Assembly (NCBI GenBank): GCA_025360495.1
Contig: JANYCC010000316.1
Span: forward strand, 1-49,130
Length of the DNA: 49,130 bases
DNA from: Verrucomicrobiota bacterium
GTDB lineage: Bacteria > Verrucomicrobiota > Verrucomicrobiia > Limisphaerales > UBA9464
Reading direction: 5' to 3'
A program made the position numbers and the translations under genes. The notes under the pieces were generated by a model. The model searched no databases, was not told the DNA's origin, and worked only from the letters and a program-made list of their open reading frames with translations. Of the stretch, positions 37,080 through 43,545 are shown piece by piece; position 1 is the stretch's first letter, and each line of letters begins with the position of its first letter.

Positions 37080-38243
37080 ATGAGACCGACCATCATCCTT
37101 TTCTCGGCCGTCCTGGCGCTGTCCAACACACTGCCCCGGGCGCTGGCTGAAGAGCCGAAACCGGCACCGGGCCGCGCCTATGATGCGGTGCAAACCGCAG
37201 TCCGCGGAGCCCAGCCCGGAACCTTTGAAACGTTGGGTCAACTCACCAAGGCCAGCCAGGTGCTGGGGACCAAGGTGAAGAATCCCCAGGGTGAGAAACT
37301 GGGCCATATCCAGGAACTGGGGGTGGACCTTCAATCCGGGCGCATCGTCCTGGCCGTCCTGTCCGTCGGGGGCTTCCTGGGCGTGGGTGACAAACTGGTG
37401 GCCCTCCCGCCCGCCGCCCTCAAATTCGATGCGGACCAGGAACTGCAACTCCAGGCGGACAAGGCCAGCCTGAAGGCCTCGACGGAATTCAACCTCTCGA
37501 AATGGGAGGAAAACACCCGGGCCGACGCGATTGCCCAGGTCTATCGTGAATATAAGGTGACCCCCTACTTCACCCTTTCCGCCGATCCCGCGCGGACCCC
37601 CGACCCGGGTGCCGTCCATATCGGCGAGATTGAGATGGCCAGTCGCCTGATCGGCATGAACGTGAAGAACCAGAAGGAAGAAACCGTGGGACGGGTCGAC
37701 AACCTGCTCGTGGACCTTGCCGCCGGCCGGGTCGTCCAAGTGGTGGTTGCAGCCGGTGGTTTCCTCGGGATCGGCGATGAGTTGAACCCGGTTCCCCCGG
37801 AGACCCTCGGGCATAATGCCGGCCGCAATGCACTGGTCCTGAACCTGAGCAAAGAGGAACTCGGACTGGCGCCCCGGTTCACCCGGAGCGAATGGTCCAA
37901 GGCGGTCGAAGGCGGCTATGTCGCCGACGTGTACCGCCACTACAAGGTCCGCCCCTACTTCGACACCGCCGGCGTGAAGCCGCCCACGCCGTTGGACCAA
38001 GGCCTGACGGAGTCGGACATGGAGACGACGCGCAGCATCCGCTCCGCCATCTCGAAGGCGGAAGGCCTGTCCATCACCGCCAAGAACGTGAAGATCATCA
38101 CCCGTGACGGCCACGTCACCCTGCGGGGCCCCGTCGGCAACGCTGACGAACGGACCACGATCGCACAGATCGCCACCCGCTATGTGAAGCCGTCCAACCT
38201 CGACAACCGGATCGAGGTCAAACAATCCAGCGTCAACAAGTGA
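37080..38243 (+). CDS. Exported PRC-barrel x2 and BON domain protein
   Basis: A 387-residue protein with a signal peptide (TIILFSAVLALSNTLPRALA). Two PRC-barrel-like domains occupy about 55-150 (KASQVLGTKVKNPQGEKLGH, IVLAVLSVGGFLGVGDKLVA) and 185-285 (ASRLIGMNVKNQKEETVGRV, VVQVVVAAGGFLGIGDELNP), clearly duplicated. A BON domain follows at about 310-385 (RSAISKAEGLSITAKNVKII, HVTLRGPVGNADERTTI). BON domains bind membranes or periplasmic partners and are common in osmotic-stress proteins such as OsmY. The start is fixed by GGAG five bases before the ATG; a longer open frame overlapping the glucan synthase is rejected. It lies immediately after the glucan synthase, consistent with a shared envelope-stress role. 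Confidence 0.88.
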   Translation: MRPTIILFSAVLALSNTLPRALAEEPKPAPGRAYDAVQTAVRGAQPGTFETLGQLTKASQVLGTKVKNPQGEKLGHIQELGVDLQSGRIVLAVLSVGGFLGVGDKLVALPPAALKFDADQELQLQADKASLKASTEFNLSKWEENTRADAIAQVYREYKVTPYFTLSADPARTPDPGAVHIGEIEMASRLIGMNVKNQKEETVGRVDNLLVDLAAGRVVQVVVAAGGFLGIGDELNPVPPETLGHNAGRNALVLNLSKEELGLAPRFTRSEWSKAVEGGYVADVYRHYKVRPYFDTAGVKPPTPLDQGLTESDMETTRSIRSAISKAEGLSITAKNVKIITRDGHVTLRGPVGNADERTTIAQIATRYVKPSNLDNRIEVKQSSVNK

Positions 38244-38300
38244 GGCTGCCAGTCCGCGATCTCACGACGGCGTCCACGGTCACCTCAACAATCCACCGAT

Positions 38301-38846
38301 ATGATGTCCCACCAATCCGTCGTCTGCATCGCCACCACCCTGTCCCAGGCCGACACCATTGTGGAGCGGCTCAAGGTGGCCGGGTTCACCCATAATGAGA
38401 TTTCCCTGCTGTTTCCCGAGAAGACCGGGCGCCGGGATTCTGCCGTGGACCGGGAAACCAAGGTCCTTTCGGGGGCCGCCGGCAATGCGGGCCCGCCGGA
38501 GGTGGCGTCCAGCTCCCTGGGGTGGCTCGTCGGTCTCGGGCCCGTGACCGTGCCCGATGCCGGCACGTTCCTCGCCGGGGGTCCCATCAAGGCGGCCCTC
38601 AACCGTCGGGGCTTTGGCGGGATCGCCGGAGCCTTGGTGGGCATGGGGGTCCCCGGGTATCAGGCCCAGCGCCTGGAGGGCCAGGTGCGCGCCGGTGGCA
38701 TCTTCATCTCCGTCCACACGGATGACCCGGACGAGGCGGACTTCACCAAGGGAATCTTTGGGCGCAGCAGTGCCCAGGATATAAATATCTCGGGGGGCTC
38801 CACTGCCGAACTCGCCATGGAAAGCCCCTCGCGGGTGTGCCATTGA
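38301..38846 (+). CDS. General stress protein-like (YflT/DUF1269-type) protein
   Basis: A 181-residue protein. Its N-terminus (VVCIATTLSQADTIVERLKV, AGFTHNEISLLFP) matches the pattern of YflT-type general-stress domains, where a small protein loop warns of AGF and then hydrophobic strands. A glycine-rich hydrophobic hairpin follows (RRGFGGIAGALVGMGVPGYQ), then GQVRAGGIFISVHTDD and an ending with FGRSSAQDINISG. It has no signal peptide. It starts 57 bp after the PRC/BON gene and is probably co-transcribed, ending at a strong terminator. An ATG pair makes 38301 or 38304 the start. Confidence 0.7.
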   Translation: MMSHQSVVCIATTLSQADTIVERLKVAGFTHNEISLLFPEKTGRRDSAVDRETKVLSGAAGNAGPPEVASSSLGWLVGLGPVTVPDAGTFLAGGPIKAALNRRGFGGIAGALVGMGVPGYQAQRLEGQVRAGGIFISVHTDDPDEADFTKGIFGRSSAQDINISGGSTAELAMESPSRVCH

Positions 38847-38876
38847 CCCCGGGCCGCCCGATTAATTACAGCGCAG

Positions 38877-38908
38877 TGCAGCGCGGATCCCCGCGCTGCA
38901 TTTTTTTT
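38877..38908 (+). terminator. Rho-independent terminator
   Basis: A 10-bp perfect stem (TGCAGCGCGG with CCGCGCTGCA) around the loop ATCC, followed directly by eight T residues (38901-38908). It is 31 bp after the stop of the stress-protein gene and is the clearest intrinsic terminator in the window. It would close the PRC/BON - stress protein transcript. Confidence 0.93.
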
Positions 38909-39152
38909 GCGATGGCGACACGTCCGAATGCTGTCGCGCATCTCCCGCTCAGTCCGGGCGGCCGATGCCCTCTTCCCGGTCCGCCAGGCTCCCGGGATCC
39001 CACGCCCTTCGGCGGGGCGGACAATGGCGGCGGCGGGGGCGGCGTCCGGCGGACGGGCGGTCCGACGGGACCGACTTGTCCATCGAATCGCGAAGGGCCG
39101 CCGCCCTGATGGAATGACGCTGGGCGATCATGGCGTGAAAATGAGTTTCCAT

Positions 39153-39172
39153 GGATGGGATGGGATGGGATG
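39153..39172 (+). repeat. GGATG pentamer repeat, four units
   Basis: Four tandem GGATG units immediately before the DUF1328 stop codon (on the other strand). The tract is a slippage-prone microsatellite lying just beyond the coding end, so copy-number change would not alter the protein. Confidence 0.6.
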
Positions 39173-39175
39173 GAT

Positions 39176-39334
39176 TCAGGTCTTTCTTCCCCGGAAGAGC
39201 GAGGCGATGAACAGGACCAGAAAGATAACAAAGAGGACCTTGGCGAAATACGCCGCCTCACCCGCGATACTGGCGAAGCCGAGCACGCCGGCGATGAGCG
39301 CGATGACCAGGAATGCGAGGGACCAGTTGAGCAT
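39176..39334 (-). CDS. DUF1328 small membrane protein (copy 1)
   Basis: A 52-residue protein with two membrane helices ([20 protein letters not shown], then [20 protein letters not shown]). It is the DUF1328/YtjA family, whose members have the conserved MLNW start, GVLGF and AKxLF patterns; function is unknown but expression is often stress-linked. The paralogue at 40849-41007 shares most residues ([12 protein letters not shown], IAGxAAY, RGRxT). It has its own upstream element at 39421-39436, 87 bp from the ATG. It is too small to be found by length-based gene calling. Confidence 0.88.
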   Translation of the reverse strand: MLNWSLAFLVIALIAGVLGFASIAGEAAYFAKVLFVIFLVLFIASLFRGRKT

Positions 39335-39420
39335 GTGACAGGAGCCTTTCAGGTGCCGGCCAGGATCCCTTCGCCGATTGGTGGCGCTCCGTGAAATCGC
39401 CGACGACCACCCGACGATTA

Positions 39421-39436
39421 GCCTCAGGCGTACCAA
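39421..39436 (-). promoter_or_regulatory. Sigma-54-like element upstream of DUF1328 copy 1
   Basis: On the minus strand TTGGTACGCCTGAGGC, with GG-N10-GC spacing and the -24 box TGGTACG. It shares 14 of 16 bases of the extended block with the element of the other DUF1328 gene (AGCCTCAGGCGTACCA here against AGCCTGTGGCGTACCA there, plus strand). In both cases the GC lies exactly 87 bp from the start codon. Confidence 0.5.
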
Positions 39437-39540
39437 TGGGGCCAACCGGGTGTTTTTGAATCTCCGTGGGGGATCGTTAGGAAATCCGCCACTCCGGGCC
39501 GTCACCGTCCGCGATCAGCGGCCAAGAGGCGACAAGGCAA

Positions 39541-39555
39541 TGTTGCAACATGCAG
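39541..39555. promoter_or_regulatory. TTGC-AACAT-GCA(g) palindrome upstream of DUF1328 copy 1
   Basis: Contains the perfect 10-base palindrome TGTTGCAACA and a TTGC-N5-GCAG arrangement that differs from the proposed activator site at one base. It lies 109 bp upstream of the -24 GG of the DUF1328 copy 1 promoter, 32 bp (about three helical turns) further than the 77 bp seen at two other promoters. Confidence 0.3.
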
Positions 39556-39610
39556 CCTCAAGGTGACCCATGGTGCAGACGGTGCCTGCGCCGACCGCTG
39601 CCTTGGGGGC

Positions 39611-40801
39611 TCAGTCGGACAGGATTTCGCCCACGGGCGCGAGGAGGGGCACCCGGTCGCAGACAATCTTGGTGGCGACCAACACCGGCATCGCCACCAG
39701 CGCGCCGACCCCGCCCCAGAGCCACACGAAAAAGATCAGCGAAGCGAAAACGATGACCGGGTTGAGGGTGAACTGGCGGCCGAGAAGCAGGGGGGTCACG
39801 AGGTTGGCCTCCAGCAGGTGCAACCCGAGGTACACCCCCGCCGGAAGGAGCCCACGCCCGGCGGTCTCGAAGGCGGTGAGCCCACCGATGGCGACCAACC
39901 CCATGCCTAAGAACGGACCGAAATAAGGGATGCAATTGGCCAGGGCGGCCAGGGCCCCCCACATGAAGGGCTCCGGCATCCCGATCAGTTGCAAAGCGAT
40001 CGCCAGGACCGCCCCCAGGCCCAGGTTCACCAGGCCCACGGTGAACAGATAGCCCGACACGCTGTGCCGGATTTCCCGCGTGATCTCAACCGCCCGCCGC
40101 TTGTCACGGAGCGTCGGCATCACCTTCACCAGCTTCTGGATGAAAGTGTCTTCGGCGGACAGCAGCAGAAAAATCAACGCCAGGGTCTCCCCCATGCCGA
40201 CCAAGGCGGTGGCGGTCCAGGAAAACACCGTGCCCGCGAAGGCATGGTCGTGGACTTCCACCTGGGAGATGGCACCGGGATTTTCCGCCTGGATGGCGGC
40301 CTTGCCCATGTTGGAGGCAACTTCAGTGATGTAACGGGCGGGTTTGAGGACCGACCTCAGACGTCCCTTGAGTCGTCCAAGATTCTCCGGCGCCTTTTCA
40401 AACCACTCGACCATGGGTCGCGACAGCTGGCTGAAAGCAAAGGATACGGGGATGAAAACCACGGCCATGACCAGGATCGCGGCCAGGGGGCCGGGAAGTC
40501 TCCAGGCCCTCAGCCCGCGCATCAGCGGGTTCAACCCCGTCGCCACCACCCACGCGACGACGACGGGCAGGACCACCGGCCGCGCCCAGTGAAGGAAGGC
40601 AGTGACCCCGAGCACCAGCAGTGCGAGACGGGTCACGGTGGCGATCCCCCGATGGAATCCACGGGCACCCGCACGGGAGCCAGGACCCTCCGTCTCCGCG
40701 GAATCTCCGCACGACGCTCCGGGTGACCCACCCGCGATCTCCTGGGAAGGATTGGGCGGACCGAGGGTCGCGTCTCCATTCCGGGGGGGGTCCTGATTCA
40801 T
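39611..40801 (-). CDS. AI-2E family transporter (PerM/YdiK-like)
   Basis: A 396-residue polytopic membrane protein of the AI-2E/UPF0118 family, with about eight hydrophobic helices beginning VTRLALLVLGVTAFLHWARP and including VVLPVVVAWVVATGLNPLM, FSWTATALVGMGETLALIFL and the signature-like region AALANCIPYFGPFLGMGLVA. The N-terminal 50 residues are polar and disordered. Family members are variously described as autoinducer-2 exporters or ion antiporters, so substrate cannot be assigned. It begins 47 bp after the stop of DUF1328 copy 2 and is probably transcribed with it. Confidence 0.88.
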   Translation of the reverse strand: MNQDPPRNGDATLGPPNPSQEIAGGSPGASCGDSAETEGPGSRAGARGFHRGIATVTRLALLVLGVTAFLHWARPVVLPVVVAWVVATGLNPLMRGLRAWRLPGPLAAILVMAVVFIPVSFAFSQLSRPMVEWFEKAPENLGRLKGRLRSVLKPARYITEVASNMGKAAIQAENPGAISQVEVHDHAFAGTVFSWTATALVGMGETLALIFLLLSAEDTFIQKLVKVMPTLRDKRRAVEITREIRHSVSGYLFTVGLVNLGLGAVLAIALQLIGMPEPFMWGALAALANCIPYFGPFLGMGLVAIGGLTAFETAGRGLLPAGVYLGLHLLEANLVTPLLLGRQFTLNPVIVFASLIFFVWLWGGVGALVAMPVLVATKIVCDRVPLLAPVGEILSD

Positions 40802-40848
40802 GGGACGTCCCCCGTCCGGCGAAATGGGGCGTCATCACGCATGACGAT

Positions 40849-41007
40849 TCAGGTTCGCCTTCCCCGGATCAGCGAGACGAGGAACAACACCAGGAAAACG
40901 ATGAACAGGATCTTGGCGATGTACGCCGCGTCGCCCGCGATCCCGGCGAAGCCCAGCACCCCGGCGATGATGGCGATGATGAGGAATGTGACGGCCCAGT
41001 TAAGCAT
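40849..41007 (-). CDS. DUF1328 small membrane protein (copy 2)
   Basis: A 52-residue two-helix protein ([20 protein letters not shown], then [20 protein letters not shown]), paralogue of the gene at 39176-39334. It lies upstream of the AI-2E transporter in the same direction. A sigma-54-like element starts 87 bp upstream on the minus strand, shared with the first copy. It is too short for standard length filters but fits the family exactly. Confidence 0.88.
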   Translation of the reverse strand: MLNWAVTFLIIAIIAGVLGFAGIAGDAAYIAKILFIVFLVLFLVSLIRGRRT

Positions 41008-41093
41008 GTAAGGGTTCCTTTCAATAGCCACCCCCGAAGCCGCCGCGAGGACGTGACGCGCTGCGGGCACCGGTGGCAGACAACTGACCGCCA

Positions 41094-41108
41094 GCCTGTG
41101 GCGTACCA
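41094..41108 (-). promoter_or_regulatory. Sigma-54-like element upstream of DUF1328 copy 2
   Basis: On the minus strand TGGTACGCCACAGGC with GG-N10-GC spacing. It shares the TGGTACGCC core and the AGGC -12 box with the copy 1 promoter. It is divergent from, and shares an intergenic region of 376 bp with, the CsbD promoter at 41306. Confidence 0.5.
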
Positions 41109-41190
41109 GAACGGCACGCCCGGTCATCCATCCATTTTCCACCGTAATTCATGGAATATCGCCCGACAGGATACGGCTTCATCCCGGACA

Positions 41191-41231
41191 ATTTGCAATC
41201 GGGCGGCGGGCCGGACATTGCAATCTGCAAC
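41191..41231. promoter_or_regulatory. TTGCAATC direct repeats including a TTGC-N5-GCAA palindrome
   Basis: Two TTGCAATC copies (41193-41200 and 41218-41225) sit between the divergent DUF1328 copy 2 and CsbD promoters. The second is part of TTGCAATCTGCAA (41218-41230), a perfect TTGC-N5-GCAA site. Its GCAA ends 77 bp before the GG of the CsbD promoter. The first is a half-site (GGACAATTTGCAA) roughly 79 bp from the DUF1328 promoter on the other side. Confidence 0.45.
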
Positions 41232-41305
41232 CTGGCTGGGTGGGTTTTCCAAGGTCTGCCGCCGCCGCCCGCCTTGAAGGTGCCCGCGCCGCATGGAACC
41301 GGCCG

Positions 41306-41321
41306 TGGCATGCCCCCTGCA
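41306..41321 (+). promoter_or_regulatory. Sigma-54-like element upstream of the CsbD gene
   Basis: TGGCATGCCCCCTGCA matches the -24 (TGGCAYG) and -12 (TGCA) consensus with correct N10 spacing; only CTGC for TTGC deviates. It ends 63 bp before the CsbD start. This is the best sigma-54 match in the window. Confidence 0.55.
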
Positions 41322-41383
41322 GACTCTGCTGCACCGCGAGGTTCGCGGACACTGTCACCTCAACACTTCAACCACGAAGCCAT

Positions 41384-41587
41384 ATGAACACACTCACGAT
41401 CAAGGGCGATTGGAACATCACCAAGGGCAAGCTGAAACAAAAGTGGGCCAACCTCACCGATGATGACCTGAAGTTCGTCGAAGGCCAGGAAGACGAGTTG
41501 TTGGGACGCATCCAAAAGCGGACGGGCCAGACCAAGGACGCCGTGGTCAAGGCCATCCAGGATGTCGATCCCTATCGCGGCTGCTGA
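41384..41587 (+). CDS. CsbD family stress protein
   Basis: A 67-residue soluble protein of the CsbD family ([20 protein letters not shown], then [20 protein letters not shown]). CsbD proteins are small, charged, widespread stress-induced proteins of unknown activity. The end (QDVDPYRGC) is atypical with a C-terminal cysteine. The start codon follows the family alignment ([10 protein letters not shown]). It is followed by an entericidin-like gene and preceded by the best sigma-54-like element. Confidence 0.9.
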   Translation: MNTLTIKGDWNITKGKLKQKWANLTDDDLKFVEGQEDELLGRIQKRTGQTKDAVVKAIQDVDPYRGC

Positions 41588-41594
41588 GAAAACC

Positions 41595-41631
41595 GCCGTG
41601 CCGCGTCCGGTCCGACGGAGACAGGCACGGC
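41595..41631. terminator. Hairpin between CsbD and the entericidin-like gene
   Basis: An 8-bp perfect stem (GCCGTGCC with GGCACGGC) around a 21-base loop containing a second short stem (TCCG/CGGA). No T-run follows, so it is more likely an attenuator or mRNA-stability element than a full terminator. It could set a lower expression of the lipoprotein relative to CsbD. Confidence 0.4.
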
Positions 41632-41675
41632 CCGATGGCCGCGCGTCCCCACCTTGAACCCATGACCTGCTGACT

Positions 41676-41816
41676 ATGAAATCCCACCTGAAATCTGCAT
41701 TGATCATCCTGATCAGCCTCTCCCTGCTCGGCCTGAGCGCCGGCTGCAAGACCGCCAACGGGTTCGGCCAAGACGTGGAGAAGGCCGGAGAGAAGATCCA
41801 GGAGAAGACCCAATAG
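41676..41816 (+). CDS. Entericidin-like small lipoprotein
   Basis: A 46-residue lipoprotein: MKSHLKSALIILISLSLLGL, lipobox LSAGC with the cysteine at residue 24, and a tail CKTANGFGQDVEKAGEKIQE that matches the entericidin A/B family (C..xxG.G.Dv.kaGekI). Entericidins are stress-regulated small lipoproteins of the outer membrane. It lies 88 bp after CsbD with a hairpin between them. It converges with the OprB porin gene. The gene is shorter than typical gene-calling cut-offs. Confidence 0.88.
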   Translation: MKSHLKSALIILISLSLLGLSAGCKTANGFGQDVEKAGEKIQEKTQ

Positions 41817-41842
41817 CAACGGCGGCCCGGGCCGGACCATTT

Positions 41843-43246
41843 TCAGAACCCGCAATGCAACCGCGCGCCCAGCACCCAGACCGGGCCGCGGTCCCGGTTG
41901 TAGGCGGGATGATTCACAAACTGACAGTCCACGGCGGCCCGGAATTGCCGGCACACTTGGAAATCGTAATAGGTCTCCAGGATCTCCTCCGGCCCATGGC
42001 TTAATCGTCCGTCGCCGACCGTGATCCCGTACCCCCCCGACTCCAGGAACGCCCGGTGTTCGGCGGAAAGGCCGTTCACGACCCCGGCCAGGCCCACGGT
42101 GTCGTCAGGACGGTTCCAACCGGCACCCTTCAGGCTGAGACCGAGTGAGAGCGTGCGGTCGATGTCGGTGAACATCCACGATTCGGTCTGGCCGTCGTTC
42201 CAGCCTGCCCGCAGGAAGACACCGAGATCCCGCGCTATCTCCTGTTGCAGATTCACGCCAAACCCGAATTTCAGGCGATAGTCCCGGGTGGACTCGATGT
42301 CGACCGCCGGGTCCGCCTGGGCCACCGCGTCCGCATAGCTGCCCATGTGCGCGCGGGTGAGATAGGTCAGGAATCGGACCGCGCCGGGATGATCCCCAAG
42401 GGTGTGGCGCCGCTCCAATTCCCAGACCATGGACCAGGCCTTCACCCCCGCCATGTCGATCGCCACCCCGTTCTGGTTCCGCGGGACGGCGAATAATCCA
42501 TAACGCTCCGACCACCGGGACTGATTCCAATCGACCGCCAGCCCCGGGACAAATCCCAAGGCATCGGCGGGGAAATCCCAGGCCCCGTTCGCCATGAGCG
42601 CCCAGTTCAGGAACTGGGTCCGCGGGTCGTTCGCATAGGCATTCTGGTCGAAGACGTCCTTGGTGCTGAATTTTCCCACGCGGACCGTCACCCGCGAAAC
42701 ATCCCGGTTGCCCGCCAATTGCAAAGCGTCATCCGGCACCGCTTCCGTCCCCCCTCCCAAATTGAAAGTCTGCTGAAGATACACCCGGGAAAACGTGATG
42801 TTGGGCACCTTGGTCCCCAGCCGGAAGGCCTCGCCATTCGGAAACCCGGCCACCCCCACGGCATCGCTGATGCCGAACCCCTGCCACATCAGGCCGTCCA
42901 CATAGAACTCGCCGCCCCGCCACACCCGGCCGCCCACCATGAGGTCCAGGGACACCGTCTCCCGGAATTCGCTGTGGGTCCGCAGGCTGTTCTTGCCGGA
43001 GTAATCCGAGTCGATGCCGGGATGCCCCTGTCCGATCACCGTGCCCTGCCCGTGGAAATTCCAAAGGGATTCCCGTTCCGGTTCCAGCGCCAGCGTCGGG
43101 GACGCCCCGGGCGTGTCCGAGATCCCGGCCAGATCGGCCCGGACACCGCTGGAGAACACAACCCCGGCCCCCAAGGCACCGCATCGAAGGACCGTCCGGA
43201 GTCCGTCATTCCACCGTCGGGCACCGATGTGTTTATGGTAATACAT
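41843..43246 (-). CDS. Carbohydrate-selective porin, OprB family
   Basis: A 467-residue outer-membrane beta barrel. The family blocks are visible: NFHGQGTVIGQGHPGIDSDY (start of the barrel), GGEFYVDGLMWQGFGISDAV, VRVGKFSTKDVFDQNAYAND and WSMVWELERRHTLGDHPGAV, with the C-terminal strand ending HCGF. The N-terminus is a poor signal peptide (RTVLRCGALGAGVVFSSGVR). It probably takes up sugars across the outer membrane, in keeping with the carbohydrate-active genes at the left of the window. The methionine at 43246 is chosen because the upstream frame runs through the repeat element. Confidence 0.9.
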   Translation of the reverse strand: MYYHKHIGARRWNDGLRTVLRCGALGAGVVFSSGVRADLAGISDTPGASPTLALEPERESLWNFHGQGTVIGQGHPGIDSDYSGKNSLRTHSEFRETVSLDLMVGGRVWRGGEFYVDGLMWQGFGISDAVGVAGFPNGEAFRLGTKVPNITFSRVYLQQTFNLGGGTEAVPDDALQLAGNRDVSRVTVRVGKFSTKDVFDQNAYANDPRTQFLNWALMANGAWDFPADALGFVPGLAVDWNQSRWSERYGLFAVPRNQNGVAIDMAGVKAWSMVWELERRHTLGDHPGAVRFLTYLTRAHMGSYADAVAQADPAVDIESTRDYRLKFGFGVNLQQEIARDLGVFLRAGWNDGQTESWMFTDIDRTLSLGLSLKGAGWNRPDDTVGLAGVVNGLSAEHRAFLESGGYGITVGDGRLSHGPEEILETYYDFQVCRQFRAAVDCQFVNHPAYNRDRGPVWVLGARLHCGF

Positions 43247-43315
43247 TTTGTTTGGGTTCACACTATTGGGAGCCCGGAACCCAGGCAACAGGTTTTGCCA
43301 AAGGTGGTTCACCCG

Positions 43316-43390
43316 GGGCGCATTTGGGCATCGTGGGAAGCCGGGCCAATGGAGCAAGCGGGGCGGGTGGGAAAACCCGCCCTCCCAGGG
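43316..43390 (+). repeat. Palindromic repeat element, copy 2
   Basis: Opens GGGCGCATTTGGGCATCG, continues TGGGAAGCCGGG and ends with the hairpin GGCGGGTGGGAAAACCCGCC followed by CTCCCAGGG. It corresponds to copy 1b (27585-27512 on the minus strand) with about 85 percent identity by eye, including the 20-base middle segment. It occupies the divergent promoter region of the porin and the giant protein. Confidence 0.7.
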
Positions 43391-43545
43391 GGCCGGGGCC
43401 ATCGGGACGGTTCTCCCACGGATGATTTGGCAGGCCGGGTGCTTTGGTCCGGATTGGAATTCCCTTTTCAAGGGTCCCGACAATGGTTTCCCAGTGTCGT
43501 TTGTGAAGACCCAAGGTCGCACCCGGTCCAGTCTCTGCCTGCGCA

